A DNA stretch of 5,329 nt. Origin: an uncultured Oscillospiraceae bacterium. Its GTDB lineage: Bacteria; Bacillota_A; Clostridia; Oscillospirales; Oscillospiraceae. Under the pieces are notes generated by a model. The model was not told the origin of the DNA, did not search any database, and saw only the letters and a list, made by a program, of their open reading frames with translations. Of this stretch, positions 5,179-5,329 are shown piece after piece (positions within the stretch are counted from its first letter, which is position 1; the number at the start of each line of letters is the position of its first letter). Both the position numbers and the translations under genes were made by a program. Location of the stretch: NCBI GenBank assembly GCA_900770015.1, contig CAAGIU010000046.1, forward strand, positions 1 through 5,329, read 5' to 3'.

Positions 5179-5203
5179 TAACCCTCTTTTCCTGAAAAAG
5201 CAA
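5175..5203 (-). promoter_or_regulatory. Candidate promoter for the PrsW-FHA gene
   Basis: On the complement, TTGCTT (5203-5198) is followed after 17 nt by TACAAT (5180-5175), giving transcription from about 5168 and a leader of about 50 nt. The -35 has only three consensus bases; the -10 has five. Confidence 0.55.
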
Positions 5204-5329
5204 GAATAAACGGAGAACATTCTGGGGGGTACTTTCTGAAAACACATTCTGCTTTCATAAAAATAGCGATGCTTATCGGGCAAACTCCGCAAATTGTAAT
5301 TTGGCGCACTGGCGCGGCAGCGCCCTTGG
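5204..5329. other. Gene-free right edge with two small inverted repeats
   Basis: No coding region with a ribosome binding site is supported here. CAAATT (5290-5295) and AATTTG (5298-5303) form a palindrome with a 2-nt centre. GGCGC (5311-5315) and GCGCC (5320-5324) form a short GC hairpin with a GGCA loop. They may belong to an element or gene beyond the window. Confidence 0.35.

Overview
The window looks like a stretch of ordinary chromosome from a Gram-positive, fairly GC-rich member of the Clostridia, perhaps Oscillospiraceae-like. This is an inference from three things: the presence of HPr kinase/phosphorylase, which marks Firmicutes-type catabolite regulation; strong GGAGG-type ribosome binding sites; and protein sequences of clostridial style. 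No RNA gene, CRISPR array or transposase is visible.

Left part (1-293). The first 32 bases are the start of a leftward ribosomal protein bL28 gene (rpmB). A divergent intergenic region separates it from hprK, with a good sigma-A-type promoter with an extended -10 box facing each way. The rpmB -35 box sits in an AT-rich palindrome.

Central rightward operon (294-2998). It holds hprK (HPr Ser kinase/phosphorylase), an RluA-family pseudouridine synthase starting 1 nt after the hprK stop, and a peptidase E (S51)-like serine hydrolase 20 nt further on. A textbook intrinsic terminator closes it. Only hprK has an obvious promoter, so the three genes are probably co-transcribed.

Convergent junction (2999-3197). 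Between the operon and the leftward genes lies a compact repeat with no gene of its own: two near-identical 26-nt sequences in inverted orientation, 95 nt apart. Each is a GTAG tetranucleotide followed directly by a perfect 8-bp hairpin. This is the architecture of a REP pair (REPIN/BIME). The two copies differ at both partners of one stem base pair, so pairing is kept. The right copy's GTAG supplies the TAG stop codon of the neighbouring gene.

Right part (3193-5329, leftward). A 150-residue YunG-like protein with a possible Cys-His-Asp set is followed, moving right, by a PrsW-family intramembrane metalloprotease. The protease carries a C-terminal FHA domain, which suggests phospho-dependent control of intramembrane proteolysis. 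However, the conserved Asn of the FHA 'TNGT' motif is Tyr here. The protease gene has a plausible promoter with two inverted repeats in its promoter/leader. The final ~125 bases contain no gene that I can support.

The most interesting items are the REPIN-like element with its covarying stems and stop-codon donation, and the PrsW-FHA fusion with its altered FHA motif and structured leader.
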